DNA of 64,000 nucleotides, taken from contig OX638132.1 in NCBI GenBank assembly GCA_951804985.1, positions 9,095,529 through 9,159,528 of the forward strand, read 5' to 3'. Within the stretch, counting starts at the first letter, position 1; each line of letters opens with the position of its first letter. A program made the position numbers and the translations under genes. Positions 23,601 through 35,843 of the stretch are shown one piece after another. This DNA is from Dryomyza anilis (taxonomy: Eukaryota; Arthropoda; Insecta; Diptera; Dryomyzidae). The notes under the pieces are model-generated. The model had not been told where the DNA came from. It ran no database searches and was given only the letters and a program-made list of their open reading frames with translations.

Positions 23601-26600
23601 TAAGGAATCATTGGTGACATTTCCTGCTGGGTTAATCGCTTCCGGTTCCAATATTTAAAAAATTGCGGTCCCGGTTCTTATCCGGTTTCAAAAAAAAAAA
23701 AAAACAAACTATATGGGTTTCGAATTTGGTTCCGATCCCGGGATTGGAGTAAAATTAGTCCCGAAAAACTGATCTCGGGATCGTCGTTAAATCCCGGGAA
23801 TTCGGGATTACAAAATATGGCTAGTTGATCAATTTGTAATAGTTTATTCAAAAGTCTTTCAATGTTTTTTATACCCTACACCTATGAGGTACAGGGTATA
23901 TTAACTTTGTGTATATTTTGTAACGCCCCTAAGGAGGCGTGTCCGGTATGGAAAAGAATATATATTCTTGATCAGCATCACTACCCGAGTCCGTTTAGCC
24001 ATGTCCGTCTGTCTGTCCGTCTTGCTGTCTTGCTGTCCGAATACAGAATAACTTGAGAAATACTGATCAGAATGCGATGAAATTTCGTCTCAAAATATTT
24101 TTTTCAAAAAGTTTTTTTTTCATTATTTCCCGGGTTTTCATAGTGGAAATTTGATCCGTAAATTATTAAAATCAAATCTATGAAATATTAGCCTTTCAAA
24201 ATTTTAAATATAGGCGTGGTCCGCCCAATTACATTTTTCAAATTTATTTTTTTTAGTTTTTTATACTTTATATAATTTTTTTTTAATTTATGGGGATATA
24301 AGACGTACATTTCTGATATATTAATAATATTCTGAGGGTTAATATCCCCACCAAAGGTGTAGGGTATTCCATAGTCGGGCCCGACCGACTATAAAAATCC
24401 GCCAAATGTGACCGAACTTACCCATGTGACCTAACTTTCCCAACTCGTTTTATACCCATTTCGTGAAAAAGTAAATCTAACATTTAATGGACTGTAATCT
24501 TAAAACACTAGAGCCCTCCTTCTGTATTGCGTACGAACTAATGACGCAAAAATGACGTGAATATTAATGAATTACGTCACTTTTCACTAATAGTCATTCG
24601 TGTCGAAATATAGAAAGTCTTATTTTCAACTAATTTTTATTTTGAAGACAGTCGAAATATTCGATACCAACTTTATTGTCGAATTAAATTCGTGTTTCAG
24701 ATAGCGATAAAACTGGAATTGTTATTTATGAACGCTACCTTTATTAGTAAAGTATTTAAAAAATGGTTTACTGATGCAATGGGGTTTATATAAGGCGGAT
24801 TTTGTATTTGGATACCATACTTAACCTCAAAACGGATTCAGTTTTGTTTGAGCCTTAAGCATTATAATTGTTTATTATTCAAACAGAGATATGGTTATTT
24901 TATGCCTTTGTTATTTTTTTTTTAATCCCGGGACTAGTACCTATCAGACAATATCTGTGACAGGTTTATTTTCTCCTTGGTCGCTCAAGGACAGTATGGA
25001 GACTGGTCCCCTAAGGGCAGAATGGTATCTATGAGATTTCAATTCGTCACCTCGTCACCACATTTCACATTTCAAAGTTACTGGTACGTTTCATATGATT
25101 GTGGTATAACCACAGTCAACATTTCGCCAGTCACGTGCTCAGTCACGTACCGGTTCACTTTGCCGTAGGGTTAATATAAATGTTATATGTATTAGTTTCA
25201 AAAGTATTTTAGAACACATTGAGGGCAAACTAACTTTCGTTATAATAAATAAAAACTGCTTGTATGGTAATCGTTATTTTTTATAAAAAAACACAGGAAA
25301 ATAATTTATTCATAAATATTGTTTTTTTTTTTCTCCAGAAATATGACAAAATATGAACGAAAAATAAATATTTTGATTGAAATTTGGTTAGATGAACAGC
25401 ATTCTTCAATATGATGTACATATATGTTGTATTTTATGTATTTGTTCATTAATATGATGAAACGTATTCTCCACATACAGTTCATCATATTTATGATCGC
25501 ATTCAGAACATTGATGACTTTAGTCGTTAATATTATGAATGATTCTGCAATACAATGAATTATGGTTTGAAGAACGGAATTCATCAATATGATATACATT
25601 TTTTTCTATAAACATGTAAACTTTTGTGAGCAAAGTTTGATCACATTGTAAAATAATTTCTTTTGCCTCAAACGAACGGTAAAATGTTTTTTTTGCGTGT
25701 ACCATATGCTAATTGCCTCATGATCATTTGCCGGATTAAATTTCAATCAATTTGCTTAATTGTCACTTAAAAATATATTAAATAAATATTTTGTTCAAAT
25801 TTGGTAACGTACATTAGTAGATACACATATTAAATCATGTTCATATAATGGATTTAAATGTTAATCATTTAATGGATTATTTGATCAAATATTAAATGAA
25901 AAAACTGCCGGTATTTTAGATTGCCACATTTCATCATATTCAGCCTAAGTTTAATTAATAAACAGTTCAACAACAGTTTTAGAAACTGCGTTATATTGGA
26001 GCACTTTTCGCAAAATCTTGTGAATTTACTTCTCAAACTTTGAGAGATATTCAACTTTTCCCATGAAACCAATTTACGTTTTTTAGATCGCCAAAAATCC
26101 AAGTGTGTGACCTCTAAACATCAAACGATTTTGAAAAAATAAATGCTCATGTGTGTCTCTTTAAACATTTCTGATGGTATAAAGAGCGATCCCGATGACT
26201 TTTTTATGCATCACCCTATTCCAAAACTTATACAATAACTTCTATTAATGAGTTTTCATTTCCGTTTTATTTCAGGTATTGCGTGGGGCATCATACCTTT
26301 GGAATTGAATTTTCAAACGGGTGAATTCTTTTATCACAGCTGGAATTTATTTGTTGCTATGTGCGCCATACCAAGGTTTGAAGATTATAGAAATTACAAT
26401 TAAGTATGACTATGTTATTAATAGAATGACTATTAATTTGCAGTTTATTGCTGGGCACTTGGTTGTTAGCATTTCCCGAAAGTCCCAAATTTCTATTGGA
26501 ACATGGCGAATCAGAAAAGGCCTTGGAAATACTTATTCACATGTTTATAAAAAATACAGGAAAAACACGCGAAGAATACCCAGTAGGCAACTAATATAAA

Positions 26601-29600
26601 TATAAAATGCTTAACTTATTTTTTAAATGTTGCAGTGTAAAAGTTTAAGAGGTTCCAGCCAATCATATGACCGTGTTGGTGAAAAAAGTGTTCGCAATTT
26701 ACGCATACGCAAACCAAATGAATTGAAGATTTTACTATCCGAAATCTGGATACAAACAAAAACGTTGTGCAAAAAACCATATATACGAAATACCGCTTTG
26801 ACATGTGGTATACAGTTTTGTCTTACGACCAGGTAGAAATTGAAATTTTGACAATCGAAATATTCTAATCAATATATAACATATTATTTTTAGCTACTAC
26901 ACGTTAATGGTGTGGTTTCCTGAACTATTTCAACGTTTTGATGACTACGAAAAGGAGAATCCCGGTGCAATGGCCTCCGTTTGTGATGTGTCGTCGATTG
27001 TCGTTTCCAATTCGTAAATTTTCCATTTTAATTAAGTGGCATTGTTAAATACTAATATTTGTGTTCTTCCATATAGAACTATTACAACTTGTAACCCAAA
27101 TATTGATGGAAAGGTATTTTTCCATACTATAATCATTGGACTGGCATGCATACCTACAAGTTTTTGGCTTCCATTATGTGTGCATCGATTGGGAATTAAA
27201 TTTTTTTTAGGTAAAGAAGTTATTTAACACATGGGCTATTCCACACCAAATCGATCAGCGGTTAGAACTCACCATCTTCGATTTCAATGAAATTTGGGCA
27301 ACTGATAAAGGGTATCGAGATATTTAAATATCAACAACCATACAAAAGTGATTTTTTGCCATTTTTTGTAACTTTGAGCCACTGTATCTCTGGAAGTAGT
27401 GGACGAAAAAATACAAAACAAATTGGTCATATCTGGGTACCCTTTATCAGTTGCCCAAAATTTATTGAAATCGAAAAGATAAAATCTCAAATTTTCCTTT
27501 TTTTGGTCGATTTGGTGTGGAATGGCCCATATACAAATTATTTATTCAAAATTCGGCAAATAATAATAAAATAGTGAAGTAAAAATATAATGAAAGTATT
27601 AAGATGTCTTATGATAAAGTCAAGTTTATGAAAAAAAAAGTGGTAAATTACGAATATTTTTTTAGTCTACGGAAAGAATTATTCTTCACGTTAACTTGAA
27701 CATATTTAGACGTGTAATATTATTCTACAAATCGAGATAAAATACTAATATGAACATGGCATCGCTAGCACGAAGAAAGCTAATGTCATATTTGAGCACT
27801 AAAAATATCCGAAAATGTCTTCCGAAATCTTGCATATTATGATCATTTTCAATACTCCTAAAACATATTTTTGAAACTTTTTATTCTCCACAATTACTTA
27901 TTTTTGGATGTCCCCCTCTTCAAAAACACATAAAGTGTCATAATTGAGTCCAACATCATAGTTAGTATTTTTCATATTCCAGAAATTCATAAAATACGTG
28001 GCAATCAGCACTTACTGTGGCTAAAAATACTTTAATATTTTAAATTTGATTTTTTAAGTATTCTGTTTTTAGAAATTTTGTTTTGTCATAATTTATAAAA
28101 TTATTTTTCATTCGCTTTACATTCTTCAAAAATAAAAGTTTAATTTTTCATAAAAACTGTATTTGAATAAATTCGATAAAGCGATAATATATTCAATTAA
28201 AGGTACATTTATCAAATATGCAAGTTTATCTGTTGAACTTCCATAAATTAAATTTTATTTGATTTCATAATCAAAACGATTAAATTATAGTTAGGGCTTA
28301 TATTCAATACAGTGGCGATCAATATTTATTTTACAATATTAAATAAAAACGTTCTTTGATATAATAAAATTGAACAAATTTAGCTATTCAAATGTGAACA
28401 ATATCTATGACAAAAATAGCAGATAGAGCATATTGCACAATAGGGCGGATCGAAAGCAGATTTAATTTTTATTTCAAAATGTGATAGGGCTTAAAAGTTC
28501 CATAATGCTGCTAAAGTTTACCACACAAAATTTGAGTCGAAAAAAATAATGTCCTATGTTCACGCATTGTAGATAAAGTTAAAAAATACTTTAAATCCAT
28601 ATTTTTATTTTTTTACCATCTATACAATACCGATTTTAGAACGGTTTAACGAAAGAAAATGTCGATTTTTTTGTACTTTTTCAACTTCAAGGACGATGCG
28701 CGACTATTAGATTTTATTCCAAATTGATGAAATTTTAGGAGGACATTAATAGATACAATCTCTAATTTTTTAAGTCTATTACGATCCAAAAAAAAGTTTA
28801 TGTAGATGGTAAAAAATAATATATGGATTTAAAGTGTTTTTTAACATCATCTGCAATGCGCGAACACAGGACATTTTTATACCCTACACCTATGAGGTAC
28901 AGGGTATATTAACTTTGTGCATATATTGTAACGCCCCTTAGGATCGGGCAATTCCCCATTTTATTATTTACCCAACAATTGCCTTGTCTGAGCCCGAGCA
29001 TAATAGGGTTTCTCTCATTAATCTCGATCATTGCCTGATGCAAATTTTGTTATGAGGAACAAATAATGTAGCTATGATCGGGAACATTGACTGTTTAGAT
29101 AATGGAAACCCTGCTATGGTAAGCATGATAAGGGCATGCAAAGGCAATGATCATATTTTCTCTAATAGGGCTTACCCAACGAAAACCCGATCATTTCCCG
29201 ATGGCGCATCGGGCAAATTTCTACTAGGGATGCTATTTTTACGTAGTTATACCAGCAAAAATGTATTATACAATAAGAATAAACATCATTGGAATATTCC
29301 ATTTTAAATCATAAACAGATTTCCCCTACCCTCTCAGAAATAATTTAAATTTGGTACAAATGCAGTACTTTATTAGACTTATATAAGTCTAATAAGGTAC
29401 TAAGTACCTTTATAAATTTTGGACCTCTAGCTTATACAGTTCCGGAAATATGGAGGCTTGAAAAATGAAAAAATAAGTAAAAACTCCAAAAGGTGGGTTA
29501 ACTTAATTCCATTTATCTGAAAAACTAGTTACGTACAAGGTCAATTGAGGTATCATTTGAAAGGTATAAATATGGTATTTAATATAATTTTATTTTGATT

Positions 29601-31059
29601 TTCTTCTTAACATTTGTGTTAAATTTTATGAGTGTATTCCTTTTTATACCCTACACCTATGAGGTACAGGGTATATTAACTTTGTGCATATATTGTAACG
29701 CCCCTTAGTAGGCGTGTCCGGTATGAAAAGTATATATATTCTTGATCAGCATCACTACCCGAGTCCGTTTAGCCATGTCCGTCTGTCTGTCTGTCCGTCT
29801 TGCTGTCTTGCTGTCCGAATACAGAATAACTTGAGAAATACTGATCAGAATGCGATGAAATTTCGTCTCAATATATTTTAGCCAAAAGTAGGAACTGAGT
29901 TTGAAAATGAGCAAAATCGGTCAACGGACACGCCCATCTCCCATACAAGTCACTTTTATATAACTCTTTCGAAACTAATATTTCGAAAAGTATTTAAGGT
30001 ATAGTTATAAAATTTAAAACGTATTGTTAGAATTTACCTAAAACTATGTGGTCCAAAAATGGGCGTGATCCGCCCACTTTTTTTTTTCATTATTTCCCGG
30101 GTTTTCATAGTGAAAATTTGATCCATAAATTATTAAAATCAAATCTATAAAATATTAGCCTTTCAAAATTTTAAATATAGGCGTGGTCCGCCCAATTATA
30201 TTTTTCAATTTTTTTTTTTAGTTTTTTATACTTTATATAAATTTTTTAATTTAAGACGTAAATTGATATATAGTTAAATTTCTGATATATGAATAATATA
30301 TCAGAAATATGGGGAGGTTCAGCATAATTAAAAATATAAATTAAGGTATACAATTAAATATTCCTCATTAATATCTCCACCAAAGGTGTAGGGTATTCCA
30401 TAGTCGGGCCCGACCGACTATAAAAATCTACCCCATGTGACCTAACTTTCCCAACTCGTTGTTCCTGAGTTATAAATAAAAATGTGTTGTTTACACAGTC
30501 AAAAAGAGCTCGAATTATATTCAGTTACCTATATTATTTACAATATCTAATTAACCCAACATTTTATATTTTACATAGTTTTCAGTTTAACAGCTGCTGG
30601 CGTAGTCACAATTGGGCTGTATTTCGTTAGAAGTTCCTTGGAAAATCTTATATTATCATGCATTTTCGAGGCCCTAACATCATTGAGCATCAGTACCGTA
30701 TATTGCGTGATGGTTGATTTATTTCCCACCAATTTAAGGTATGTCCAAAATAATAATAATAATATTGCAGATCATTGAAACCCTAGAAATACTGATGTCC
30801 TTTTGATAGGGTTATGGCAGCGGCACTGTCGATGACATTCGGACGCAGCGGAGCACTTATTGGCAACTTAATTTTTGGTTTTCTCATAGATCTCAACTGT
30901 ATAATTCCGATAGTGGTATTCTCTGCTATGTTATTTAGTAAGTTTTTCGAATAAAACATTTTTAAAAAATTGCAAATTATTCAAAAAATATTGAAATTTT
31001 TAGTTAGTGGATTTCTGTGTTGGCTGCTACCAACTACAGGAGAAGAGGCTTTGGATTAA
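20660..31059 (+). CDS. SV2-like major facilitator superfamily transporter (11 coding exons)
   Basis: Exons: 20660-20663, 22253-22634, 22722-22843, 26276-26375, 26444-26582, 26636-26832, 26894-27013, 27077-27210, 30579-30738, 30810-30937, 31004-31059; 1542 nt, 513 aa. The first coding exon contributes only ATG+A before GTAAGT; joined to GC it gives M-S-L-D-F-L-E-D. Phases agree at every junction. Family features: TM1 after TGFGKFH, the MFS loop motif GCLADTKGRRIVL, PESPKFLLEHGESEKALEIL after TM6, and the late motif PTNLR-VMAAALSMTFGRSGALIGN. The short extramembrane insert after TM7 with Cys residues is typical of insect relatives of synaptic vesicle glycoprotein 2. Expected in a membrane as a 12-TM transporter; substrate unknown. 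The exon 5 junction (CCA|GTAGGC to CAG|TGT) and exon 4 donor (AG|GTTTGA) are the weakest sites. Introns 3 and 8 (3.4 kb each) are filled with mobile elements. An AATAAA at 31250 may end the transcript. Confidence 0.9.
21055..21200 (+). repeat. Degenerate fragment of the mini-me-like family
   Basis: TATATCCTACACTAAAAGTAATAGGGTATATT and ATATTCTTGATCAGCG (each read in parts) match the 5' portion of copy A, in intron 1 of the SV2-like gene. Strongly diverged. Confidence 0.5.
23394..23631. mobile_element. CCCAGCAGGAAATG-ended MITE
   Basis: 238 bp in intron 3 of the SV2-like gene. Both ends read CCCAGCAGGAAATG (right end inverted), followed inward by a looser match of TCATTG words. No ORF. The target duplication is not clear (TT at most). 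Confidence 0.8.
23638..23800. repeat. GGTTCC/CCCGGGAT-rich dispersed block
   Basis: TTCCGGTTCCAATA, GGTCCCGGTTCTTATCCGG, GGTTCCGATCCCGGGATT and GATCTCGGGATCG in a row. It links the CCCGGGAT blocks at 3035 and 13855 with the GGTTCCGATTCCGG family at 32 and 36 kb. Confidence 0.5.
23866..24447 (+). mobile_element. DINE-1/mini-me-like element (copy D)
   Basis: TTTTTATACCCTACACCTAT at the left, CCTAACTTTCCCAACTCG at the right. Contains TTGATCAGCATCACTACCCG, GTCCGTCTGTCTGTCCGTC and AGTCGGGCCCGACCGACT. Lies in intron 3 of the SV2-like gene. About 240 bp shorter than copy F because an internal segment is missing. Confidence 0.82.
25380..25615 (-). repeat. Dispersed ATCATATTGAAGAA repeat (copy 4)
   Basis: On the minus strand: GATGAATTCCGTTCTTCAAA, TACGTTTCATCATATTAATG and AATACAACATATATGTACAT, near-identical to 8244-8535. 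In intron 3 of the SV2-like gene. Confidence 0.78.
27231..27530. mobile_element. Near-perfect palindromic MITE, 300 bp
   Basis: Left end ATGGGCTATTCCACACC, right end (inverted) ATGGGCCATTCCACACC. The inverted match continues inward for over 90 bp (CGATTTCAATGAAATTTGGG / CGATTTCAATAAATTTTGGG, then CAACTGATAAAGGGTA in both arms), leaving a ~100-bp centre. It begins 20 bp after the splice donor of exon 8 (27211) of the SV2-like gene. Transcribed, it would fold into one long hairpin. Confidence 0.88.
28290..28460 (+). repeat. GGGCTTATATTCAATA repeat (copy 1)
   Basis: AGGGCTTATATTCAATACAG, AGTGGCGATCAAT, TATTCAAATGTG and GCAGATAGAGCATATTGCAC all recur in the same order at 60025-60290. Non-coding; family unknown. 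Confidence 0.65.
28874..28941 (+). repeat. Truncated mini-me-like element (copy E)
   Basis: Only the first ~68 bp of the family (TTTTTATACCCTACACC to AACGCCCCTTA) are present, identical over long stretches to copy F. It breaks at GGATCGGGCAATTCCCC. Confidence 0.75.
28942..29230. repeat. Partly palindromic GATCGGGCAA element
   Basis: Starts GATCGGGCAATTCCCC and ends GCATCGGGCAAATTTC. The interior contains inverted CGATCATTGCCT / AGGCAATGATC. A MITE-like body without clear TIRs, abutting truncated copy E. Confidence 0.45.
29641..30458 (+). mobile_element. DINE-1/mini-me-like element (copy F)
   Basis: Fullest copy of its subfamily (818 bp): TTTTTATACCCTACACCTAT to CCTAACTTTCCCAACTCG, with TTCTTGATCAGCATCACTAC, a GTCTGTCTGTCTGTCCG microsatellite and AGTCGGGCCCGACCGACT near the 3' end. 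Ends about 120 bp before the acceptor of exon 9 of the SV2-like gene. Confidence 0.85.
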
Positions 31060-31249
31060 TCGGAGTTATGTTGATGTTAATTCAATAGTTTTTATGTATA
31101 TGTTATATATTTAAAATACATATTTAAAATTAAAATGAAAACACAAAGAATGTTAATAATAAGAGTAATGCTAAATTTAAATGCCGTATAGTGCCGATTA
31201 GTCAAATTTCTATATATTTTAAATGAAAAATATAGTCAATAATATTTAG

Positions 31250-31255
31250 AATAAA
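31250..31255 (+). promoter_or_regulatory. Candidate poly(A) signal of the SV2-like gene
   Basis: AATAAA 191 bp after the TAA stop, the first canonical hexamer on the sense strand that fits a short 3' UTR. Confidence 0.45.
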
Positions 31256-31260
31256 TACTG

Positions 31261-31964
31261 ATTATTAATTTCTATATAAGCATAGATACTAAACATAAGA
31301 GTCTTAAGAACATTTTTCTATTATACACATTATTTATTGTTTTATATATATCTTTTTATATATTTAATTTGTTATTGTTTATTTGAATGTTAATTTTTAG
31401 AGACTAATTATTTAATAGTATTTAAATACATATCAAATTATTTTTTATATAAAAAATATAAAAAATAAATATATGTAAGTAAGTAACTAACTAAAATATA
31501 TCTTATGTTATGCAATATTTATAAAAATCACCTCACAGAGTCAGCAAAAAATACGCTTATCATGGATATAACAAAATATAGTATTATTACTGTAAAAAGA
31601 AAAAAAAATATGTATATCAATCATTACACATTTATATAATTTTAATGGTTAATAATTTCGAATTAAAAGTCAAGATTAAAAAGTCAATGGTAAAAGTATT
31701 TTTTTATCTTTCAATTATTACCCTGCAGTCGTTTTGGTCTAGTTATTCGTAGGCACTGAAATAACCCGAATTCGATACCATTTTCATACAAACAAACTGT
31801 AATTTTTTCAATGATCATGTTACCTCTTGCATTATATTCAAATAGTTTCTTTTAACTATTGTTTACAGTCAATTTATAAACTAGTTCCTTTAATCTTTGT
31901 TTAAATGGTTTACTATTTGGCAGTTGGAACACTAGAAAAAATTAATGGTTTTATATGTAGGTAT
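31261..31964. other. Intergenic DNA, nothing recognised
   Basis: AT-rich 3' flank of the SV2-like gene. No gene or repeat recognised. Confidence 0.4.
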
Positions 31965-32392
31965 TTAAATTAGGTAGCGTTCGAAGGTCAGATGTTGCCT
32001 GTCGCGTGCCTGTTTTTGATAACACGGACACGCACGGGCACGCCAATGGGTGACACGCACGAGAACGAGCCCGATGAGTAAATTTACATGCACGCACGGG
32101 AAGCACGATAAAACACTGGATTTTAAAAGACACGAAGAAACACGGAAAAACACGACAAAACACGAAGAAATCACGGAAAAACATAAAAAAGCAAGCGAAA
32201 CGTGAAAAATTATACCGGAATCGTTTAGATTTTTGGAACCTGAATCGTTATTAAAAATGTGTTGAACCGTCAGGGAACGCAAAGAACCGGAATCGGAACC
32301 GTTATTAAAAATGTATAAAACGGGAACCGGAACCACAATTTAAAAAACCTTGGAACTGGAACCGATATTCCAATAGGTTTTAGTCCCTGTAA
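31965..32392 (-). repeat. GGTTCCGATTCCGG repeat family (copy 1)
   Basis: Minus strand reads ACAGGGACTAAAACCTATTG then GGAATATCGGTTCC and runs of GGTTCCGGTTCC, followed by blocks of CACGAAGAAACACGG-like words (31980-32190). The same start occurs at 35652 and 36066. Apparent Cys/Phe-rich ORFs here are by-products. Confidence 0.68.
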
Positions 32393-32940
32393 TAAATAAT
32401 TCAAAAATTATGTTTGATACTGTTTTATTCTCTTAAATCCATAAGTAAAACTACAACAACCGATTTTTTAGGAAAGGTTAAAATTGATTTTATATGTATA
32501 TGGTGCTACCTATCCGCAGAAAATGGAGTTCTTCAGGGCTTTTGATACACATTTATTATTTATAATTATGAAATCATAAAAGAAAAACACATTAAAGAAA
32601 GAAAGGAATTTTCTACAATCGAAATAAATATTTTGTAATTTGTTTTTTAGACGCTTATTTTATTTTTGACATTTGTCAGAGACTCGTTCCTCTTGGAAAC
32701 AGTTTTTCAACTAATTTTATCTGCATACATTTCAACTAGTTAACGATTTAGAAACTTGGGTACTAATTTAAAAACTATTTATGCTAATGTTGAGTTTTAC
32801 ACTGCAGTCATAGTAGAGTTAAAAACAATCAAATATATATTATTTTAAAAATTTAATAAATTATTTTATAAATTTTAAATATTTAATAAATATTAATGAA
32901 TGAAATTGTTGATGAATTTAACAACTTTTGCACTATCTAT
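32393..32940. other. Intergenic DNA, nothing recognised
   Basis: AT-rich and non-coding. Confidence 0.4.
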
Positions 32941-33050
32941 CATGAAATGGCAAACCTTACTGAAGAGAAATGTCAAAAGAGCAGCAAGAAATATGGCGTC
33001 GTTTGCTGTCCCTGTCGCTCTACTTTTGTAGCGTCCCTGTTGAAAAACCT
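32941..33050 (-). repeat. End fragment of a mariner-like transposon
   Basis: GGACGCTACAAAAGTAGAGC, GACAGGGACAGCAAACGACG and TCTTTTGACATTTCT on the minus strand match the segment preceding the transposase remnant at 61815. A solo end or truncated copy. Confidence 0.65.
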
Positions 33051-33339
33051 TTGATAAAAACTTTTCTAGCGCTCTTATTGAAAAACCCTTTAGAATTAAA
33101 AATTCCTTATTATGTAGAAATTGTCGTCTTTAAAATATCGAAATTTCCTCTTTACTAAACTTTTTCCTAACTCTATTTCCTGTTCAATTTCCTTATTACG
33201 AGGAAACTATTTTCAGAGTGTACAAAGTTCAATCGGTCGAAATCAAATTAATTTAAGTAACATTCTCCAGCACAAAGTTCAAATTTTTTTAGTTTTGTTA
33301 AAAAAACAACAAAAAAAATTAATCTTTAATTAAAATGTT

Positions 33340-33620
33340 CACTAAAAATTATAAATTTTTTCAATAATTTTCATTTTTCATTAAAAATTCCATTTTTACT
33401 AAAAATAATTTTTTTCACTAAAAATTTAAATTTTTACCCAACATTCAAATATTCTGTATAAGTTCAATTTGTCAGTAAAAATTCAATTTTTCAGTAAAAA
33501 TTCAATTTTTCAGTCAAAATTCAATTTTTCAGTCAAAATTCAATTTTTCATTAAAAATTAATTTATTCGTTAAAAATTATTTTTTTTACGAAAAATTTAA
33601 ACTTTTACTAAAATTAAATG
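33340..33620. repeat. Tandem repeat, 19-bp unit
   Basis: CAGTAAAAATTCAATTTTT is repeated with few changes (four clear units at 33475-33555, decayed units on both sides). Confidence 0.75.
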
Positions 33621-34240
33621 TATCACTAAAACACACAAATTTGAATTATTGATAAATCATCGTAAACAAAAAAAAAGAAATTACAATATACTGTATATTT
33701 AATTTTTCACAATTTCGATTTAAATGCAAAATTCAAATTTTGCATACAAATTCAAAGTACATTTTAAATTTAGAGTAATAAATAAATTTTAAATTTAAAA
33801 TTGTGAACTATCCCCCAAATCATGTATCTTTTTATTATCGTTTGACTACGATTCGTTTTCAGTCCCCTTCGTCTAAAATTTGTATAACGTATTTCAAACG
33901 TTTCGTTCTTTGAAACGAACGTTTGTTCAAAATTTTGGTTTTGCAAACTATTTTTTATGAACCAAATTTTATTTAATTTTTTTACTCTGTCATATAATTT
34001 ATATGCTGGCAACAAAAAAAAACACTTAAAACGAGCGTACTCAACGTTTCGTTTGATACATGAATCAAAAATTGTAGTCACTCGATATTCAATCGATATT
34101 CAAACGACTTAGCCGATATCGTTGTCACCGGGAAATACATGATTGAGGCATATATTTCATGGTATTTATTTTATGAGAATTTCAATTTTGGAACCTTAAA
34201 ATATATTGTTTCCGAAATAAATGCAGGTTTCATTCAAATA
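33621..34240. other. Intergenic DNA, nothing recognised
   Basis: AT-rich. The minus-strand ORF at 33770-34081 has no recognisable domain and looks fortuitous. Confidence 0.4.
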
Positions 34241-34242
34241 AA

Positions 34243-35124
34243 TTACCATTACTGTATACAAAAAATAAATCTATTCATATAAACTCAATGGCAATGTCAT
34301 GGTATTTTCTAATATTTAATGGTATTTTCCGATTAAAATAATAATTTATCCTATTGACTATTTTTAATAGTAAACCAGTTGGGAAGGTTAGATCACATGG
34401 GAAATTTTAAAGTAGGTGTTATTATGATAGTTAGGATTATCAAAGTTATAATCGGTCTAAGCCGACTATAAATACCCTACACATATGTGTGGTTACCATT
34501 CAAAGTGGTATATAGGTCACCAGGGTATTCGAATCCTGAAAATGACTACAAACTTTCCATCCCTGAAGAAATTTCTTTCATTTGATACCCATATTTACAA
34601 ATGGGTAGTTGTACTGAATTTCGATTTTTTTTTTTTTGGGAACCACAAGTTATTTCGTGGGAAAACATTTTTTCATTTATTTGAGCATAATGTCAATATA
34701 TATTTGACCGAAAAGTATACCTAAGCACGTATACAGTAAAATTGATTCGTGGATGTAAATTTTATTTGAGGTATTTGAACATAAGTGGTCGGTTCTCAGG
34801 TCACAATAGACCGGTTATGCCATTTTTCTTGTTCAGACAGCTTAGATATATAAGTAATCTAAATCTAAAGTTTCATTGCTCTAGCTCTTCAACTTTTTCT
34901 GTAATCGTGATTTCAGCAGACAGACAGAATGACAAACGGACAGACAGACAGACGGACATCGCTAAATCGACTCAGGAGGTCATGCTGATCAAGAATATAT
35001 ATACTTTTTCATACCTAGGATGCTTTTTTCAGGGTGTTACAAACGGCGTACCAAACTGAATATACCCTTTCACTCTTAGTGTAAGGTATAAAAACTATTA
35101 TTTATATAGTATTTTTTCTGGGTG
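34243..35124 (-). mobile_element. CACCCAGAAAAAA MITE (copy 2), split by a mini-me-like insertion
   Basis: 34243-34374 and 35093-35124 together match the minus strand of the intact MITE at 35844-36063 (AATGTCATGGTATTTTCTA, then GACTATTTTTAATAGTAAA, then ACTATTATTTATATAGTATT and CTGGGTGC). The break falls in an A run and is occupied by the element at 34375-35092. Confidence 0.82.
34375..35092 (-). mobile_element. DINE-1/mini-me-like element (copy G), nested in a MITE
   Basis: CCAGTTGGGAAGGTTAGATC at the left to GTGTAAGGTATAAAA at the right, 718 bp. Same subfamily as copy A (GGTGTTACAAACGGCGTACC). Because it interrupts a MITE of known sequence, both ends are fixed within a few A residues, and no target duplication beyond those As is visible. 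Confidence 0.88.
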
Positions 35125-35644
35125 CATTATAGTTACCATGACACTATTTGGTTAGTGTTATAAATACTTGAAATTACCATAATAATTGACACAAATTCAC
35201 TTTACAGAGAATGATTCCAAAATGGGAATCGATTCCCTTCTATCCCTGGCATTGACATTTGGTACCAAAAAAAGTTATGCTATGCGTTGTTTGTTTGTGT
35301 TATCGATTATATAATGGTTCATTAATGATGTGAATCGCACAAGGTAGATAAACAACAATAGACACATTTCGCTGTTCTATTCTATTGTATGAGTATGTAC
35401 TACATATGTAAATGTTTTTCTAACGAAACAATAGCGGCTATATAAACAACCACCTGTTACAGAATTGCACTCAATAGTTACAATGAATTGTAACCTTCGA
35501 AGAAGGTTGCCAACTAACTAGAAAAAGTTTAAGATTATCCAGTCATTAATATACGGAATATAGAAAGACACAAAGAAGCACGACAAATCACGAAAAAGCA
35601 CGGAATCACATAAAAAACTAGACAAAACGATATAAATAATATTA

Positions 35645-35843
35645 TAAACAGGGACTAAAACCCTTTAGAATATCAGTTCCGGTTCTGCTTCCAAGATTTT
35701 TGAAATAGCGTTTCCGATTCCGGTTTCAACCAAAAAAATGAATGGGTTCCGATTCCGGTACCACACATTTTTTAATTACGGTTCTGATTCCGGTTCCGGT
35801 TTCAAAAATCGGAACGGTTCTGGTAATTTGCGTTTCCAGAGTG
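35645..35843 (+). repeat. GGTTCCGATTCCGG repeat family (copy 2)
   Basis: AACAGGGACTAAAACCCTTT, then AGTTCCGGTTCTGC, GGGTTCCGATTCCGGTACC and GATTCCGGTTCCGG. Preceded by CACGAAAAAGCACGG-like words as in copy 1. Its right side is interrupted by the MITE at 35844. Confidence 0.68.

Noticed and set aside
33770..34081. 103-aa minus-strand frame
   Set aside because: No family resemblance; AT-rich chance frame.
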